From assembly GCF_905171765.1 (NCBI RefSeq), contig NC_053392.1:447234837-447298836 (forward strand): a DNA stretch of 64,000 nt, given 5' to 3'. Below the pieces are notes generated by a model. The model did not search any database, was not told the DNA's origin, and was given only the letters and a program-made list of their open reading frames with translations. The stretch is from Bufo bufo. Lineage: Eukaryota > Chordata > Amphibia > Anura > Bufonidae. This document shows positions 1 to 10,288 of this stretch, in pieces (the stretch's first letter is position 1; each line of letters begins with the position of its first letter). A program made the translations under genes and the position numbers.

Positions 1-485
1 AACATAAGTGGTTGGGCATTGGTGCACTCAATCTCTTCCACTTCTGGGGCAGGGCTAGGTGGATGGCCCTGGGAAAACTTGCTAACAGAGTCATCAAAAA
101 GCAGAAGAGACTGCTGCATGACTTGGGGCTCAGACTGCTTGGCTGATTTGCAAGAGGGTGAGGTGAAAGACTGATGGACATCGGCTGCAGGTGCCAACTC
201 TGATCTTTCAGCAGGAGACTGGGTGGGAGACAATTTGAAGTAACTGGAAGCACTGTCAGCAACCCAATTTACTATCGCCTGTACTTGTTCTGGCCTCACC
301 ATTCGTAGAGCCGCATTAGGCCCGACCAAATACCACTGCAGGTTCTGTCGCCTACTCGCACCTGAGGAAGGTGTTTCGCTTGTGCATGTAGCTGGCAAAG
401 ATCGACCACTTCCTTTCCCTGCAACAGGAGCTCCACCAGCAGCACCACGACTGGGGCCACGTCCCTTATTTAACGCTCTCCTCAT
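1..485 (-). CDS. hAT-family element, N-terminal ORF (partial)
   Basis: Reading minus from an ATG at 485, the frame stays open to the window edge (about 161 codons). The protein is low-complexity and Ser/Pro/Gly rich, starting MRRALNKGRG, with a central segment SRRQNLQWYLVGPNAALR and a later block QSLLLFDDS. The same block occurs in the minus-strand ORF at 63510-63950, which also belongs to a hAT copy. No BED finger or catalytic residue falls inside the visible part, so the hAT assignment rests on linkage to the hAT 5' end at 3888 and on the second copy. It is an N-terminal piece of a transposon protein; activity cannot be judged. Confidence 0.6.
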   Translation of the reverse strand, partial: MRRALNKGRGPSRGAAGGAPVAGKGSGRSLPATCTSETPSSGASRRQNLQWYLVGPNAALRMVRPEQVQAIVNWVADSASSYFKLSPTQSPAERSELAPAADVHQSFTSPSCKSAKQSEPQVMQQSLLLFDDSVSKFSQGHPPSPAPEVEEIECTNAQPLM

Positions 486-489
486 ATTT

Positions 490-965
490 CTCAAATTTAG
501 GATCTTACCCAAAATGGGTGGTTTTTTTTTAATAGCAGAATAGAACAACAGTATGTAAAGGGTGTATCTCACAATGACATATGCAGCAAAGGCTGAAATA
601 TATTTTTATTTTGCTCTAAATGGGTGTTTTTCTAATATCAGAATAGAACCACAGTATGTAAAGGGTGTATCTCACACATACAGATGCAGACTAGGCCTCA
701 ATTAACGATTTTTTCCCAAAATGGGTGTTTTATTAATAGCAGAAAAGAACCACAGTATCTAAAGGGTGTATCTCACAATGACATATGCAGCAAAGGCTGC
801 ACTATTAAGTTTTTTACCTAAAAAGGGTGTTTTTTAAAACCCAGAAAATTATAGCTGTATTTGTAGCTTAAATTGCACACTGACTAATGCGGCAGAGGCC
901 CAAGATGAAGGTTATTGCAAAAAAAAAATTCAAAGCCAAATATTATTGAAGTATTTCAAACTTGT
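490..965. repeat. Degenerate ~118-bp tandem repeats in hAT 5' region (first block)
   Basis: About four units share the phrases AAATGGGTGTTTT, AGAACCACAGTATGTAAAG and GGTGTATCTCACA, spaced roughly 115-125 bp apart. The block continues at 3205-3530 on the other side of the TTAA element. A comparable array with different sequence sits upstream of the homologous hAT ORF at 63010-63560. Confidence 0.7.
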
Positions 966-971
966 TTTTAA

Positions 972-3203
972 CCACTTGCCATCTGGGCCATTTGCCCCCT
1001 TCGTGACCAGGCCTAATTTTGCAAAACTGACATATCTCACTTTATGTGGTAATAACTTTGAAACGCCTTTACTTATCCAAGTCATTCAGAGATTGTTTTC
1101 TCGTGACACATTGTACTTCATGACAGTCATAAATTTGAGTCAAAATATTTCACCTTTATTTATGAAAAAATCCCAAATTTACCAAAGATTTTGAAAAATG
1201 TACAATTTTCTAAATTTCTATTTCCCTGCTTTTAAAACAGAAAGTGATACCTCATAAAATATTTATTACTTAACATTCCCCATATGTCTACTTTATGTTG
1301 GCATCATTTTGGAAATGTCATTTTATTTTTTTAGGATGTTAGAAGGCTTAGAAGTTTAGAAGCAATTCTTCAAATTTTTAAGAAAATTGCCAAAACCCAC
1401 TTTTTAAGGACTTTGTGGGGCCTACATAGTGGATACCCCCATAAATGACCCCATTGTAGAAACTACACCCCTCAAGGTATTCAAAACCGATTTTACAAAC
1501 TTTGTTAACCCTTTAGGCGTTCCACAAGAATTAAAGGAAAATGGAGATCAAATTTTCAAATTTCACTTTTTTGGCAGATTTTCCATTTTAATCAATTTTT
1601 TTCTTTAACAGCCAAACAAAACTCAATATTTATTACCCAGATTCTGCGGTTTACAGAAACACCCCACATGTGGTCATAAACTGCTGTATGGGCACACGGC
1701 AGGGCGCAGAAGAAAAGGAACTCCACAAGGTTTTTAGATGCCATGTCCCATTTGAAGCCCCCTGATGCACCCTTACAGTAGAAACTCCCAAGAAATGATC
1801 CCATTTTGGAAACTAGGGGATAAGTTGCCAGTTTAATTGCTACTATTTTTGGGTACATATGATTTTTTGATCATTCATTATAACACTTTATGGGGCAAGG
1901 TGACCAAAAAATTGGTTGTTTTAGCACAGTTTCTATTTATTTATTTTTACAGGGTTCACCTGAGGGATTCAGTCAAGTGACATTTTTATAGAGCAGATTG
2001 TTACGGACGTGGAGATACCTAATATGTATACTTTTTCTTATTTATTAAAGTTTTACACCATAATAGCATTTTTGAAACAAAAAAATTATGTTTTAATGTG
2101 TCCATGTTCTGAGAGCTATAGTTTTTTATTTTTTGATAGATTTTCTTATGTAGAGGCTCATTTTTTGCGGGATGAGGTTACGGTTTTATTGGTACCATTT
2201 TGTGGGACATACGCGTTTTTGATCACTTGGTGTTGCACCTTTTGTGATGTAAGGCGACAAAAATTGCTTGTTTTGACAGTTTTTTTTTGTTTGTTTTTTT
2301 ACGGTGTTCACCTGAGGGGTTAGCTCATGTGATATTTTTATAGAGCTGGTTTTTACGGACGCGGCAATACCTAATATGTATACTTTTTTTTATTTGTTTC
2401 ACTTTAATACAATAATAGCATTTTTGAAACCAAAAAAATGATGTTTTAGTGTCTCCATGCTCTAATAGCTATAGTTTTTTTTATTTTTTGAGAGATTTTC
2501 TTATGTAGGGGATCATTTTTTGCGGGATGAGGCAATACCAAATATGTCTATTTTATTTTATTTTTTCTATTTTTTCTATTTTATTTTTTATTTCTTACTT
2601 GGGGAATTTTTTTTTTACATGTGAAACCTTTTTTCTATTTTATTTTTTCAACCCTTTATTTTTTTATTTTTTATTTTACACTTTTCGTCCCCCCATAAGG
2701 TCATACAAGACCTCTGGGGGACATTTACTTCACTTTTTCTTTTTTTTTTCACTGTTGATTTCTCCTGTAACTCGGGCTGATATAGCCCCAGTTACAGGAG
2801 AAATACACCCCCCCAGAGAGGCTGTACAGCATAATTCTATGCTGTACAGCCTCAGAGCAGGGCTGATCGAGGTCTGTGAAAGACCTCACCCAGCTCCTGC
2901 ACTCTCCGGTCACGGCGATCACATGACCGCCAGGCCGGAACAGGAAGCGCTTAGCGCTTCCTGCTCTGCATACACAGCGATCGGTGAGTGCTGTGTATGC
3001 AGCAATCTAGAAGGCAGGGACACCTGGGCACTGTCCCTGCCTTCTCTCTGGGTTGCCCTGCTGTCACTGACAGCGGGCAACCCGATCAGCAGCTGCACGA
3101 TTAGCGTGCAGCTGCACTTTCTGAATGGACGTTCTGGAACGTCCGTTCAGAAATAGAGAACCACCTCCCGGACGTTTATATCCTATGGGCGGACGGGAGG
3201 TGG
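972..3203. mobile_element. Non-coding TTAA-target DNA transposon
   Basis: Flanked by TTAA at 968-971 and 3204-3207. The ends are inverted and related (CCACTTGCC at the left, GGGAGGTGG at the right). The body contains T-rich duplicated segments at 1870-2530, including two copies of a 'GTTTTTACGGAC(G)...AATATGTATACTTTTT' block. Its right third (2754-3203) is GC-rich with several hairpins. No transposase remains; the weak ORFs in it look incidental. It is inserted in the hAT 5' tandem repeats. Confidence 0.75.
2754..3203. repeat. GC-rich hairpin cluster at end of TTAA element
   Basis: Successive palindromes are visible: TTTCTCCTGTAACTCGGGCT pairs with the following CCCAGTTACAGGAGAAA; GAGGCTGTACAGCAT pairs with ATGCTGTACAGCCTC; AGGAAGCGCTTAGCGCTTCCT is self-complementary; and CCACCTCCCG pairs with CGGGAGGTGG across the terminal 3165-3203 stretch. 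This is usual for short TTAA MITE ends. Confidence 0.7.
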
Positions 3204-3204
3204 T

Positions 3205-3530
3205 TAACAATCAGAGATGCAGCAAGGGCTGCAATATTAAGTATTTTGCCCAAAAGGGTGTTTTTTACTAACAGAATATGATAGCTGTATTTAACGCTTG
3301 AATTTTACACGTGCAGATGCAGCAAGGGCTGTAAAATGGTGTATTTTGCCCAAAAAGGGTGTTTTTAAAAACCCAGAATATTATAGCTGTATTTCTAGCT
3401 TAAATTGCACTCTGACTAATGCTACAAAGGCACCAGATGTAGGATATTGCCCAAAAAGGGTGTTTTAAAAAAAAACCCACATATTATTATTGCAGTATTT
3501 CAAGCTTGGAATTGAATGTCACAAAAGTAC
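3205..3530. repeat. Degenerate ~118-bp tandem repeats in hAT 5' region (second block)
   Basis: Continuation of the 490-965 array, with repeated GATGCAGCAAGGGCTG and TTTGCCCAAAAGGGTGTTTTT phrases. It lies between the TTAA element and the hAT leader. Confidence 0.65.
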
Positions 3531-3799
3531 ATATGCAGTGCTGGTGCACTGAGCTTGCATAAAATGGCCGCCGCCGCCCACCGAACTAATAGACTGATAA
3601 AAGTTAGTTTTCTCTGTCACTGGGCTCAGGGCAGGGTAAAAAGATTGTGCACTGCACCCACACAACTAAATCTATGTAGATCGCTGAGTTCAATTGGAGT
3701 TCTGATTAAAGATTCTGTCCAATTCTCTCCCTCACAGCAGCAGCATCCTCTCCCTACACTAAGCACAGCAGAGTGATGTGCAGCGCTACGTGACTCCAG

Positions 3800-3807
3800 C
3801 TTATATA
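3800..3807 (-). promoter_or_regulatory. TATA-like box of hAT element
   Basis: The minus strand reads TATATAAG about 80 bp inside the hAT 5' terminus, upstream of the tandem repeats and the ORF starting at 485. The position suits an internal promoter; this is inferred from sequence alone. Confidence 0.35.
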
Positions 3808-3984
3808 CAGAAATGTTCAGGTCCAGGGTCCTAAAATCCTAAAGTTCGGTATGAACCTGAACTTTACAGTTTGGGTTTGCTCAACCCTAGTAGTGAACAC
3901 TTAGACCTATCGGGCATTTCACAGAATTAGGAAACCCTTGGCTGTGAAAATAAAAAAATGAAATTTTTTTCCAGTTGCTTTACA

Positions 3985-5335
3985 CCCACATTTTTTACTT
4001 TCACAAGGGGTAACAGGAAAAAACGCACCTCACATTTTGTTCCCCATTTCCCCCCAAATATGCCAACACCCAATATGTGCTCATAAAATGATGTATGGGC
4101 GCATGGCAGGGCTCTAGATACAAACAGCTAAATATGGATTTTGCTGACCTGAATTGGCAGACATGGATTTTAGCTGCCAAAACACATTTAAAAATTTTTC
4201 CTGAGTTCCCCAGAAATAAAAAAAAATAAAAAAGTGACCCCATTTTGGAAAGAGCACCCCGTACGAACATTTTAAGTGGTGGAAAGGGTACTTTTTACCA
4301 AACAGGTGTCTCACAGAAGGCAGAAATACTAGAGAGAGGATTTCAAAGCACACATTTGTAAAAAGGAAAAATTACTAGCAGACCCCAATTTTTCACTTTC
4401 ACAAGGGGTTAAAGGAGAAAATGCACTTGTCACCGCCAGCTCTCTGAGAAGGTCTGGCAGACGTTCTTCTGTACCTCTTGCATGATGTTCTTTGTTTTGG
4501 TTTCACTTTGTCATCTCCTTTCCTTCTCCCAGCTGTCACCTATTTACACTAATTGCCTCCCTCTATATTCCCTCCCATACTGCCTCACTTTGCGGTTTAT
4601 ACTACTTCCTGGATTGAAGTGTTCACTGCTGGAGACTTCTGTTACTGCTTGTTCAGATAAGTCCTTTCATGTATTGTGTTTCCTTGCTGGCTTGATTCTA
4701 GGTGACCCTGACTCCCTCCGTATTAAGTGCAGGGAGCCGGTGGTTGTGTTCCCTCACTATTATAGGGTTTTCAGGTGTCACACAGTCTAGGTACGAGGGC
4801 ATGCAATCGTCTACCCCTGAGACCCTTGTATGTGCTTAGCAGTCAGGGTAAGCTCTTAGGGTTTTATAGGGGTCACCTTTATGCTCCTTAGTTTGGGATC
4901 AAGCCAGTCGGATGTTTATCCATAACTTCCAGCTATCTGCAACATCATCCGTGACAGCACTCTAGTATATGTTCCCCATTTTCTCCCCATTTTGCGAACA
5001 CCCTATATGTGCTTGTAGTCTGCTGTATTGGCGCACAGCATACCTCTACAGGCAAAGTGCAAAATATGTTTTTTGCAGGCCTGAATTGGCAGACATGGAT
5101 TTTAGCTGCCATGTCGCATTTTAAAAAAATTCCTGAAGTCCCCAGAAATGGAAAAAACCCCAAGAAGTGACCCCAATTCGGAAACAGCACCCCCGTACGA
5201 ACATTTTGGTGGAAAGGGTACTTTTTACCAAACAGGTGTCTCCCAGAAAAGATTATGCAGTGGTTTTTGGAAAGTGGATATGCAAGTGAGGTGGACTAAA
5301 TCAGAGATATGGAAATATTATTATTGCGCATAAAG
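3985..5335. repeat. ~430-bp direct duplication in piggyBac 3' region
   Basis: Two copies of a non-coding block, roughly 3985-4423 and 4957-5330, share GAATTGGCAGACATGGATTT, TTAGCTGCCA, CGTACGAACATTTT and GGTACTTTTTACCAAACAGG. The solo LTR at 4428-4956 sits at the seam. A similar design with inverted partners occurs in the TTAA element at 43400-44300. Confidence 0.7.
4428..4956 (+). mobile_element. Solo LTR of a Gypsy element
   Basis: The 529-bp sequence starts TGTCACCGCC and ends CCGTGACA, with a 5-bp target duplication GCACT at 4423-4427 and 4957-4961. It is highly similar, in the opposite orientation, to the 531-bp LTR of the second Gypsy copy at 40486-41016. With no internal sequence and a perfect duplication, it is best explained by recombination between two LTRs of a former full element. 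Confidence 0.9.
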
Positions 5336-5339
5336 GATG

Positions 5340-6871
5340 AAATAAAAAAAATTAATGGATGAGTGGTAGGTTCAGAAGCATTCTTTCATGCAGAGGCAGG
5401 TGTCGCACTGATAAATAGTGTCCTTTCGTATTCCCCTTTTGTAACAAACCCAACATCTTTTTTGGGTCTTTCCCCTTTTTGTTGTTTGTGGCACTTCACC
5501 AGGGAAATGTTGTCCTGGTACAACACGGGCACCATGACCTCCTGAAGTACTTGGGCCCTCCCCTTCCTGACTTTGGAAAATTAGGACCTCGATTACCGCC
5601 TCTTGGAACTGAAGGAAAGTTCCTGTGTGGCTTGCAGTTCAATGTAAAATGTACGGATTGTACATTGCCATCTGTACAATGTATACGGCAAGCTTTTTGT
5701 ACCACACCTTAGTTTTACGCATGGCACTGTAGGGCTTCAGAAATTGATCGGACAGATTAACCCCTCCCATGTGCCTGTTGTAATCAAGGATGCAGTCTGG
5801 CTTGTTGACAGGAGCAATGGTACCTCGCACTTGGGCAGGAGAACTGGTGTTTGTGTGAATGCTGGTTAGTACAAGGACATCCCTCTTGTCCTTGTACTTA
5901 ACCACCAGCATGTTCTCATGGTGGAGAACCTTACTGTCATCTTTTTGGAGTAGTTGCCCTACCAGGGATCTAGGGAGCCCTCTCTGATTTTTTTCGCACT
6001 GTGCCGCAAGCCACAATACCTCGGACTTTTAGGGACATAAATAGGGGGATGCTGGTGTAATAGTTATCTACATAGAGGTGATAACCATTATCCAGCAGTG
6101 GGTGCAGTAAGTCCCACACAATCTTGCCATTAACTCCTAGGACGGGGGAGGGGGGTGGGGGGGGCATTCAGGGGGTTGTATCTGGGAATCTTTCCCCTCA
6201 TAAACCCGGAACCTGTAGGTGTACCCGGAGGTATTTTCGCACAGCTGGTACATTTTTATTCCGTACCGTGCCCGCTTGCTGGGTAGGTACTGGCAAAATT
6301 TAACGCTTCCTTTAAAATGTACAAGGGACTCGTCTATGCTAATTTCTTTTTCTGCGGTGAACACCTCTGTAAATTTTGAGTTGAGGTGCTCCTGGAGGAG
6401 TCTTATTTTGAATAGACGGTCAAAATTTGGGTAATTTTTTTTCGGCGGGGGAGGGGGAATGGGGCACTGTGCGTTATCATTATTATGTAGGAATTTCAAA
6501 ATGGATTCAAATCTTGAGCAGGACATAGCCATATTGTAAATTGGAGTGTGGTACAAGACATCTGAACTCCAATATTGTCTCATTTCGTATTTTTTTTACC
6601 AGGCCCATATGCAGCAACAGCCCCCAAAATTTCATAATGTCTGCTGCATTTACAGGGGTCCAACCTAAGGGTCTAGCATATGAGAATGTCGGGTTTTAAG
6701 CAATAAACTGCTGGGCGTACTAATTTGTTTGGGTCACAATCAAATTTATGAGATCGTCAGAGAAATAGATTTTGAAAAAATCTATTTCTGTGAAGCCCGT
6801 GCAGTCAATCTGAATTCCAGAGTTTCCCACAAACTCTGGAATTTGGGGCTCATAATCCTCAAGTGGTGTGG
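5340..6871 (-). pseudogene. piggyBac-like transposase, main part (broken)
   Basis: Three overlapping minus frames give a PGBD4-type DDE_Tnp_1_7 transposase. 6137-6583 encodes the segment with ISIDESLVHFKG, a proline run and MYQLCENTSGYTYRF. 5970-6167 encodes HLYVDNYYTSIPLF with a family Asp. 5639-6016 encodes the C-terminal core with YNRHMGGVNLSDQ. Downstream to about 5340 are Cys-rich remnants (CWVCYKRG, CDTCLCM) of the C-terminal ring-type finger. Frameshifts at proline/G runs near 6150 and 6450 and stops upstream of 6583 inactivate it. The N-terminal end continues at 20582-20770 beyond the Gypsy insertion. Confidence 0.85.
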
Positions 6872-6876
6872 TCCAT

Positions 6877-7431
6877 TGTCACATCTGTGACAGGTCTCAG
6901 AAGGTCTGAAAGATTATCTACGCATTAGTGATCTGACAGCCTCTTTCGGTTTCACTTTGTCTGTGTGTTGCTGGTATGTCCATACCTCCTGTTCAGGTGT
7001 GGATCATGTGACCTTTACCTCGCCTTATTTAGTCTGTCTTTTCCCATCACTCCTTGCTTTGGATAGCTTCATTTGGTCTTGGAAGAGCTGGAGTGTGGTT
7101 CGTGTTGAAGTCCTGTTCATCCATCATCCTCTGAAGTTAAGTGTTCCGCTTGTTTACTAGGCCTCAGTGAGACGCTAGTTCCTTCACCAGGGAAGGAACG
7201 GGTGGTCTCTGCCCTGTCATTATCTTTAGGGCATCTGAGGGTCACCAGGGTTTTCTAGGTTCCTGTGTATGGGTATCTCTACCATCGAGAGGTGACCATA
7301 CGGATAGGAGTTAGGGCCAGGAGCAGGGTTTTATAGGTGGTGACCCTTTTTCTTCCCTAGCGGTGAGGCCTAGTGTCTTTCCCCTTCCTTCTTGTTGTCT
7401 TTTGGTGTTCTCCCCTACTACATCCGTGACA
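6877..7431 (+). repeat. 5' LTR of Gypsy element
   Basis: Begins TGTCACATCTGTGACAGG and ends CATCCGTGACA, 555 bp. The 3' LTR lacks about 96 bp corresponding to 7020-7145. The LTR terminates before a short leader (ATTATCCCAAGCCC) and the gag start at 7477. Confidence 0.9.
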
Positions 7432-7476
7432 TTATCCCAAGCCCATACCACCATTTTTTTTCTGATCTGTGCAGCT

Positions 7477-9453
7477 ATGGATACTATGTCTGCACTAGTC
7501 GAACAGCTGCAGAATCTGACTTTGGAGGTAGCAGACCTCCGCGTAACTGTCTTGCAGATTCAGAGTCCACAGGCTGATGATTCCGGTGGTGGGTCCCAGG
7601 CCTGTCCTGAACCAAAGGTGGCTCTCCCGGACATGTTTTCCGGGGGTAGTGACAATTTTATCTGGTTCAGGGAGTCATGTAAATTATACTTTAAGCTCCG
7701 TCCATACTCTTCTGGGGATGAATGAGTGTCAACGTGTGGGTATGATTATTTCATTGCTTAAGGCCTCATGCACACGACCGTTGTTTTATTCCGTTGTGCC
7801 GTTTTTCGTGATTTTCTTCAGACCAATTGACTTTCAATGGGTCCGTTAAAAACTCGGCTAATACACCGTTTGTCATCCGCGTCCGTGATCCGTGGTTCCA
7901 GTCCGTCAAAAAAATATAACCTGTCCTATTATTTTCGCGGAAAACGGTTCGCGGACCCATTCAAGTCAATGGGACCGCTAAAAAACACGGAGGCACACAA
8001 GATTGTCACCCGCGTCCGCTTTTTTTCCTAACATTTGCATGGCAAACCTGTCTTATATTTTTTTTTACTTTCCTTCATGTCTGGTGATCCTCCAAAAATA
8101 AACGAAGACACAAGAACGGAAACGGATCATGGAACAACGGAACCCCATTTTGCGGAACGGAACACAACGGTCGTGTGCATGAGGCCTAAAGAAGATGCCC
8201 AATCTTGGGCTTCTTCTCTGCCGACCGGATCAACGTCCCTCCAGTCGGTAGATGAATTCTTTAGAGCCTTGGGTCTCATCTACGATGACCCGGATTGGAT
8301 CTCTCAAGCCGAGACCAAGTTACGGAATTTGCGGCAGGAAGAACGTTCCGTGGAGACCTATTGCTCTGAATTTAGGAGATGGGCTACCGATACTGAGTGT
8401 AACAATCCTGCTTTCCATAGCCAATTCTGTCAGGGTCTCTCTGAGAGACTGCAGGACGCATTGGCTTTTCATGAAAAACCTGTGTCATTGGAGGCAGCTA
8501 TGTCCCTTGCTGTACGTCTAGATAGACGCCTGAGGGAGAGATCTAGGGGTCCTCACCTTCAGGACGTACTGTCCAATAAGGGTAATGCTTCCTTTGACAC
8601 TTATGGTGGAGAGACACTGGTAGTTGCGCCTTGTGATGAGCCTATGCAGTTTGGAGGAGCTACTCCTGGCAAAAGCTTGGGTCATGTGAAAGGAGTCTTC
8701 TTTTATTGTGGCAAGAAGGGACATTTTGTGAATATTTGTCCGTACTTGCAGCATCAAGGAGTAAACAAAAAGGAAAAAACTTTTAATCCTCAAATTACTA
8801 TTGGTGGTGTGGATGGGGAGCAAGAAAACCTACTTTTGTCTTTTACTGGTAGTACCCGTTTTCTCCTGTCTGCGGAGGGGGCGCTAGAGTCCAAAATTGT
8901 GAAAATCGAAGCATTTAGCGACAGTGGGGCAGGAGTTAACTTGATTGATGGACAGTTTGTACGCATTCATGGGTTGACTACTAATGCATTAGAGAAAAGT
9001 ATTTCTGTCTTTGCAATTGACTCAGTACCTCTCACCCAAAAATGCCTATCGCAGGTAGTGAATGACATTCATTTCAGAGTGGGTGATTCTGTGTGGTTGT
9101 CTACAAGAAACATTAAACTTAAGGTACCTTCTTGGAAGTTGGGCCAAAGATTTATTGGTCCATATAAGATCACTGCCATTGTTAACCCTGTAGGCTTCCG
9201 TCTTGAACTTCCTCAGGCATTGAAAATCCATAACGTATTTCATAAATCGTTTCTAAAGAAATGTGTCAAACCTGTTGAGCCGTCCTCCCCGCCTCCCGCT
9301 CCTGTCATGGTGGACGGCAATTTAGAATTTCAGATCAGCAGGATTGTGGACTCCCGAGTTCTCCGGAGATCCCTCCAGTATCTCGTTCATTGGAGAGGGT
9401 ACGGACCAGAGGAGAGGATGTGGGTTCCAGCGACCAATGTTAATGCTAGTCGT
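7477..9453 (+). pseudogene. Gypsy gag-protease fused to integrase C-terminus/chromodomain (pol deleted)
   Basis: Gag starts at 7477 (MDTMSALVEQLQNLTLEVAD) and includes LPDMFSGG and FKLRPYSSGDE; it then breaks at the MITE and resumes at 8187 (EDAQSWASSLP, YCSEFRRWATD). A zinc knuckle FYCGKKGHFVNICP at ~8701 lacks its first Cys (Phe instead). The protease motif DSGAGVNLIDG is at ~8923. At ~9087 the frame passes directly into SVWLSTRNIKLK, the integrase C-terminal GPY/F region (RFIGPYKITAI), and the chromodomain (QYLVHWRGYGPEERMWVP, ~9380-9440). Reverse transcriptase, RNase H and integrase core, about 3 kb in relatives, are absent, yet the frame is preserved. From 8035 to 9510 the frame is open for 491 codons, but its first ~50 codons are MITE sequence and its last few are hAT terminus. 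Confidence 0.85.
7762..8186. mobile_element. Harbinger-type MITE in Gypsy gag
   Basis: Perfect terminal inverted repeats GGCCTCATGCACACGACCGT at both ends and a 3-bp TAA duplication (7759-7761, 8187-8189) fit PIF/Harbinger. The 425-bp element is non-coding and CpG-rich with internal near-palindromic phrases (GTCAATGGG). Removing it restores gag continuity between ISLLK and EDAQSW. Confidence 0.85.
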
Positions 9454-10288
9454 CTGGTGAGTAGAGATGTCCCGAATAGTTCGCCGGCGAATAGTTCCCG
9501 GCGAACATAGCTTGTTCGCCGCGGGGGGCGAATATATGCGACGTTCGGTCCGCCCCCTATTCGTCATCATTGAGTAAACTTTGACCCTGTACCTCACAGT
9601 CAGCAGACACATTCCAGCCAATCAGAAGCAGACCCTCCCAGATCCTCCCACCTCCTGGACAGCATCCATTTTAGATTCATTCGGAAGCTGCATTCTTAGC
9701 GAGAGGAGGGACAGTGTAGCTGCTGCTGATTTAATAGGGAAATTGATAGCTAGGCAAGTGTATTCAGAGTCCACTGCAGTCCTGAAGGACTCATCTGATC
9801 TCTGCTGTAAGGACAGCACCCCAAAAAGCCCTTTTTAGGGCTAGAACATGTCTGCTTTTTTTTTTTTTTCCCTGTGTAATCAAATTGCAGTTGCCTGCCT
9901 GCCAGCGTGTGTGTCAGGCTCACAGCCCTGCAAGTGCATAGTGTCACCAGCGCAACTCATATCTGGTGTCACATTCGATTACATTTAAAGAAAAACAACA
10001 ATTTTGACTGAATAAATAGCAGTCAGTTACACACGTGTTTGTGTGTTTAATGCCCAGTGCAGTGCATAGTGTCACTTCAGCGCCATTCATATCTGGTGTC
10101 ACATTCGATTCCATTTAAATAAAAAAAACTATTTTGACTGAATAAATAGCAGTCAGTTACACACGTGTTTGTGTGTTTAAGGCCCAGTGCAGTGCATAGT
10201 GTCACTTCAGCGCAACTCATATCTTGTGTCACAGTAGCTTGCACACATAGTACAACCATTATTGCCAGAGGATGTAGATAACAGGGAT

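Larger units (their letters stand above)
1..3888 (-). mobile_element. hAT element, 5' portion, split by a TTAA element
   Basis: The 5' end lies near 3888, where the minus strand begins CTAGGGTTGAGCAAACCC, a hAT-like terminus. Downstream in element orientation come a TATA-containing leader, degenerate ~118-bp tandem repeats (3205-3530 continuing at 500-930) and the N-terminal ORF. A 2.2-kb TTAA element at 972-3203 separates the two repeat blocks, so it inserted later. The 3' half is outside the window. Confidence 0.6.

Noticed and set aside
2527..3156. A 209-codon membrane-like protein
   Set aside because: Phe-rich sequence comes from a T-rich tract and a hairpin cluster at the end of a TTAA element.
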